Of a stretch of DNA of 64,000 bases, positions 59,901 through 64,000 are shown in pieces. Every line of letters begins with the position of its first letter. The stretch's first letter is position 1. The position numbers and the translations under genes were made by a program. This stretch comes from Haliclona indistincta (Eukaryota; Porifera; Demospongiae; Haplosclerida; Chalinidae): the NCBI GenBank assembly GCA_964017065.1, contig OZ024783.1, positions 97,501 to 161,500 on the forward strand. Direction: 5' to 3'. A model generated the notes under the pieces. That model saw nothing but the letters and a program-made list of their open reading frames with translations, ran no database searches and was not told where the DNA came from.

Positions 59901-60140
59901 GGAAAAGTGGATGACTGTGTAATGGAGATGCTGTTAGCATGGCAGGAAGAACAAGACTACGTCATTCAGTGTGGAGGCCCATCATGGTCACAGCTGAAAG
60001 TAGCTTTGATCTTTATTGGAGAGAACAAACTAGCCAGTAATATCATGCCAGTGAGTTAGTACAGCTGCTAGACAGTGTTTTGATGTGTTTCTCTCTTATA
60101 ATAGGAGGACTTGGAGAGTGAGACTGAGCGAGTCAACTAG
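56920..60140 (+). CDS. Ankyrin-ROC(COR)-Death domain protein, DAPK/ROCO-like
   Basis: Likely signalling scaffold with a Ras-like GTPase. Exons: 56920-59592, 59653-59725, 59782-60050, 60105-60140; 1016 residues. Residues 45-260 hold six or seven ankyrin repeats (TPLHFASMHGHL is repeated nearly identically). The ROC-type G domain starts near 285: P-loop GDSGAGKT, DxxG as DFAGL, and a divergent G4, IIGSHADQV. A COR-like helical region follows to about 640, then a region with no recognised family. The C-terminus is a Death domain (WQSLGLQLGLFHTTLQKIK through SWSQLKVALIFIGENKLA). Human DAPK1 has the same order but starts with a kinase; none precedes this start. The last exon adds EDLESETERVN. Confidence 0.82.
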
Positions 60141-60243
60141 TACTGTATAATGTTTTAATTGTCCGTACAGTGTTTTGAACATTAAAAAAATTGAAACTAG
60201 GAAAAGATATTATATAGGCAGCGCACTCCTTTGCTGCCATATT

Positions 60244-61676
60244 ATGGCAGTTAAAGTAGTGTCTGAACTATTCCGCTGGTTAGATGAACTAGAGGGAGTC
60301 GTAGAGAAGAGCACAGATGAACGGTGAGTGACGTAAGACACTAGGATGGTCTGTGATTGCGTCTCTCTCTATGGCGTGTAGGTTAAAGGAGACGTGTGCT
60401 GGTGTATCCAGAGAGGCCGACCAGATGGGCTGCTACCTTCATGGCCTGTTGAAACAGCTAGGTCGAGAACAGCAACAAGCAGACGAGCTGGGAGGTGACT
60501 ATAAGCACCTTATCAGTGCTGTATCTCTCTACCTTTATCCTGATACAGGAGCATTGCATCGCGGAGTGCGTAAACTAGTCGCTATGAGAGTACAACTAAA
60601 GGAGAAAGAAGAATTGAAGAAATATGTCAACCAATTAAAGTTGGCTGATGCAGGGGTTGACCCACGGTGAGTACCAATATTAATTTGCTAGCTTCTAGCA
60701 ATACGATGTGTGTGTCACGTCGCCTTCATGCACTAATGTGTTCAGTCACTGTTGTCTTTATTCACACGATGGAGGATGATCAGAGACTGAACACATTAGT
60801 GCATGAAGGTGACACTCTACACTGCAGTATTGCAAGAAAATACATATACGAGTAGAAAAGCATTGTAGAAACAGTGGTGTGTTATTGTGAGAAAACACTG
60901 TCTCTCTTGTCTCTCTCATCAGACCAATCGAGCTCCCTCCTCCCAAACCAATGAAGCACTCCAGCTCTTATGAGGACTTCAAGAAACAGCGACTACAGCA
61001 AGGATCAACACCACCATCACCAGCTAGTGGAGGGGCAGGGCAGGGGGCGGGGTTTGGTATCCGTAGCAAGGCAAGATCAGATCCAGACATCAGTCGACAG
61101 AATCTACAGAAGGACCTCGAGGTACCATCCACACTACCATCATGTGTAGCATGGTACCATCCACACTTGCATCATGTGTAGCATATGTGCCTCCTGGAGA
61201 ATAGCATTGTTGCTGTGGAACCTCTCTAAAGCGGACACCATTGGGACCAACAAAGCTTGTCCATTATAGAGAGGGTGTCCTCTGGTCAGGGGTTTATTAT
61301 ACATTATGTGGGAAGTGTGCAAATATCTAGTTTTCATGACAAAAATAGCCCATGATTATGCATTCGTGAATTTGTGGTGTATGTGTGCTGCTGTATTAGC
61401 TGATGGTGAGGTACGTCTCTCTCTCAGGCATTCAAGGTTGATGTACAGCGACTCAGAGTTAGTGAGAAGAAGCTACTGAAGGACAACCTTGGGCTGGGGA
61501 GGAAGTGCAAGATATTGACAGAGGAGAGAGACAGAGCGGAGGACAGACTCAAGATTGAGCAGACTCAGCGTGACTCCATTGAGCGGCTGAGGCAGCGCAA
61601 CAAAGAGCTAGAGGAACAGGTCCAGAAGCTACGCCAGCGACAGGTCATCAAGGAAAGAGAAGCCGCTGAAGAATAA
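60244..61676 (+). CDS. Coiled-coil protein of unknown function
   Basis: Not recognised. Exons 60244-60323, 60382-60666, 60923-61121 and 61428-61676 join in phase to 270 residues. The N-terminal half is helical (SELFRWLDELEGVVEK; a leucine-rich segment with KQLGREQQQADELGG). The middle is disordered with PPPKPMKHSSSYEDF and a basic Ser-rich stretch (IRSKARSDPD). The C-terminus is a clear coiled coil (RLRVSEKKLLKDN, then IERLRQRNKELEEQ). There is no signal peptide or membrane segment. The upstream gene ends only 103 bp before it on the same strand. Confidence 0.7.
60692..60838. mobile_element. MITE-like palindromic element, copy 1
   Basis: Lies in intron 2 of the coiled-coil gene. The right arm (60781-60837) matches copy 2 closely; the left arm is more diverged and lacks a few bases. 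The central part (tcactgttgtctttattcac) is identical in both copies. No coding capacity. Confidence 0.8.
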
Positions 61677-61777
61677 CAATTCAATTTTTTCTCATTCATC
61701 ATTTATTTTCACACACTCTGCTAAAATTGTTTCTAACTGTTGAAAAATGTGATATGGGTGTGTGATGTGGGCGGGGC

Positions 61778-64000
61778 TCAGGACAGAGCCTGTTGTTGAG
61801 CCTTAAGACGCTCTACATGCATCATTATCTTGAGGGCGGGGCCTAGCTTGATGCTCAGACACTTGACCAGCGTGTCACTGGTGATCAGGAGCAGAGCTGC
61901 TCCATCCACTTCTTGGTCCTCAAGAAGAGAAGAGTGGTCGCGACAATCCACTGTGGACTCAAAGTAGTGTCCCACATCCCTCACAGACCACTTGAGAACA
62001 TCCACCGGTAGATCTGGACAAAGAGGGTGTGGTTACTGAACCATGAGTGATATAACTGATGCTAACCATAGCTCTTCTTGGTCTTCTTAGTAGGCGGAGT
62101 CACTGGTGGTGCTTGACTAGCACGCTTGATCCCTATAGAGCAGTGAATATAGTGATATACTGTCTGCTTGTAATAATTGATAAAGAATGTTTGTCTTCTT
62201 GCAATGCTGAAGTGTAGAGTGTCACCTTCATGCACTAATGTGTTCAGTCTCTGTAGTCACTGTTGTCTTTATTCACACGATGGAGGATGATCAGAGACTG
62301 AACACATTAGTGCATGAAGGTGACACTCTACACTTCAGCATTGCAAGAAGGCATGGATAGCATTCGTGAGTGCTACTAACCATTGCTGAGACCAGAGCGT
62401 ACAGCAGCAGCACTAGCTGGTACCTGGGTAGCAGTTGATACCAATGAGACAGCAGCTGCTGAGGGTGGTGTACGGATAATGGATGCCGTCACCGTGGTAA
62501 CAGGAGGACGAGGGGAGGTGGTGGGGCGAACTACCGATGAAGCTAAGGGACGAGGAGTGATGGGGCGTGGGGTGTTAGTTGCAGCGACTGTAGTGACTGG
62601 AGGAATAGCACTAGATGGACGAGGGGTGGTAGAGGTGGGTGGGTTAGAAGAGATGGGTGGGACATGCTGCAGTACAGTCCCAGGATCTAGAGGGAGTGAG
62701 TGAGTGAGAGAGGGTGATAGTGAGTGAGTGTGTGAGAGATAGTGAGTGAGTGAGTGAGTGAGTGAGTGAGTGAGGCTACTCACAAGCCATATCAATGTGC
62801 AGGTTCTTGATGGCTCGCGGTGTCTGCCTCCCTGGTCCATCAGGAGGTGGTAAGAACAGCTCTATGACAGACACTAAAGGAGAGGTCAGCGGCCATTGCT
62901 AGCTTACCAGATGACAGAGAGCCGCTGATGGGGACAGCAGTGTCAGGGTCACCGCTCGGATGGCGCTCCTCCCAGAGCTTGAGGCAGCGCTGAGTGCAGA
63001 ACTTGTCAGTGCGTGCTATGGTCAGCTTCCTCTCTCGTCCACACTGGCAGCACTTCATCATCTTGCCGGCCGGGGAAGCAGTAGTCTCAGTAGCAGACTG
63101 AACATCGCCAGGTAACATACGAGAGAGAAAGAGAAAGGAACATTTAATCGTACCTGCGATTTACGGAAATTCTCCAGAAGACAAAGGGAAGTGAGAACAC
63201 ACATTGACACACAACGCTCCACCTGGCTACTCTTGTTGCTCTGGGTTACTGCCGCAGCTGCTAGGAGCATCGCTGGAGACACTGCAACACCACGAGCTGT
63301 CTTGCCACCTGCTGCAGGGGTTGCCTGCTTCCCTGGGGTATGCTTGCTGCCTGGTGTGGTAGCTGCCTGTTTGTTAGCTGCTGCTGTACCCTGCTTCTTG
63401 AGAGGGGAAGGTGCAGCTGGGGGTGGAGGGGGAGGGGCCGACGGTGTCACAGCTGCTGAATCAATCTCTTTCACTGGCAGACTAGAACCTGTATCTGCAG
63501 CTATCTTAGCTCTTATGCTAGCGGCTACAACTGCCTGGGTAGTGCTGCGTGTCTGCTGTTGTGGAGTCTTTGGTGCGATAGGGACGGGGGAGCTGGGCTT
63601 GTTGATGCACGCCTTGGAACGGATCACACCGGCTGGGCTCACAAAGTTAGAGCACACTCGAAACGAGCAACGCTGCTTCTTCTTTCCGGGACCACCGAAT
63701 TTAGGCTTGTCCTTACAATACTGACAGTTGCCACAGTCACTACGGACACACCCAGGACACGCCCCACAACCACGCCCCCTTCTTTTCTTCCGATTGTCTC
63801 CCTTGTCTTCTTCGTCGTCTTCAGACGGTCGTTTGGCTGGCGTTACAGCAGCTGATGGAACTCGTGATGGAGTGTTCTTGCGTGGTCTGCCTCTACCACG
63901 GTGCTGGGGTGTGGCAGTCTGTGACACCGGTGTGATGCTCTGTAGCACCTCCTCCACTTGCTTCTCGATGTCTTCCTCATCATCGCTGGAGGAGGACGAG
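61778..64000 (-). CDS. CXXC-FCS-SAM Polycomb-type chromatin protein (N-terminus outside window)
   Basis: Probable nuclear protein that reads unmethylated CpG DNA and polymerises through SAM. Exons: 63223-64000 (open at the edge), 62908-63097, 62784-62873, 62381-62686, 62067-62132, 61778-62013. The first exon holds an acidic start, an AT-hook-like GRGRPRK, then a CXXC zinc finger: CGACPGC, CGNCQYC, the KFGG and KKQRC hallmarks and a final CSNF. A Pro/Ala-rich linker follows. Next is an FCS-type zinc finger (KCCQCGRE...KFCTQRC). The end is a SAM domain (WSVRDVGHYFE, DGAALLLI, LSIKLGPALKI) of the polyhomeotic/SCM/L3MBTL kind. The first donor may instead be at 63154, adding 23 residues. FCS plus SAM is the polyhomeotic signature; a CXXC in front is unusual. 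Confidence 0.85.
62195..62350. mobile_element. MITE-like palindromic element, copy 2
   Basis: A 156-bp element with near-perfect terminal inverted repeats of about 57 bp (cttcttgcaatgctgaagtg at the left, its reverse complement at the right). A short loop carries no gene. It sits in an intron of the CXXC-SAM gene. A target-site duplication is not evident. Confidence 0.85.
62697..62773. repeat. (GTGA)n repeat in CXXC-SAM gene intron
   Basis: gtga/gaga units. On the gene strand they form a pyrimidine-rich tract ending at the acceptor at 62687. Confidence 0.85.

Overview
The window looks like nuclear DNA of a demosponge, probably Amphimedon queenslandica or a close relative. Reasons: intron-rich animal genes packed almost end to end, many introns of about 45-200 bp, abundant microsatellites, and an animal gene set (EED, PEX7, PARP2, FOXO, UBE2J1) beside a giant cadherin of a type seen in sponges and choanoflagellates. 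The species call is an inference. All exon boundaries below were placed by hand from GT/AG sites, reading frame and protein similarity; no aligner was run.

Layout. 350-2384 (-): EED, the H3K27me3-reading subunit of PRC2, cut by the left edge so its last exon is missing. 2388-5198 (+): PEX7, the PTS2 peroxisomal import receptor, head-to-head with EED and carrying a 29-copy 36-bp array at one 5' splice site. 5337-5955 (-): small two-exon gene of unknown function. 6233-10661 (-): a PARP2-type polymerase with three N-terminal WWE domains. 11131-12713 (+): FOXO. 13161-55002 (-): one 14-exon gene filling two thirds of the window, coding for a single-pass membrane protein of about 13,236 residues. 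55174-56696 (+): UBE2J1, an ER-membrane ubiquitin-conjugating enzyme. 56920-60140 (+): ankyrin-ROC-Death protein. 60244-61676 (+): coiled-coil protein. 61778-64000 (-): CXXC-FCS-SAM protein of Polycomb type, cut by the right edge.

The giant protein is the centre of interest. In order it has a signal peptide, a LamG-like domain, a laminin N-terminal domain, four laminin-EGF repeats, and a Cys-rich segment. Then come 39 cadherin repeats interleaved with three blocks of exactly five other Ig-like repeats. The remaining ectodomain has three copies of a large TMEM132-like module, separated by 13 and 4 cadherin repeats, and then two FN3 domains, a transmembrane helix and an acidic/proline-rich tail. 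Each TMEM132-like module ends in a cohesin domain, a basic proprotein-convertase-like site, a dockerin-like EF-hand pair and a conserved unknown domain. This suggests a giant adhesion protein that could be cleaved and then held together, or cross-linked, by cohesin-dockerin pairing.

Three divergent gene pairs share short 5' regions: EED/PEX7, PARP2/FOXO, giant cadherin/UBE2J1. Most simple-sequence arrays sit in introns and touch a splice site, as long polypyrimidine tracts before acceptors or as expansions of the donor sequence. Two copies of a palindromic MITE-like element lie in introns at the right end.
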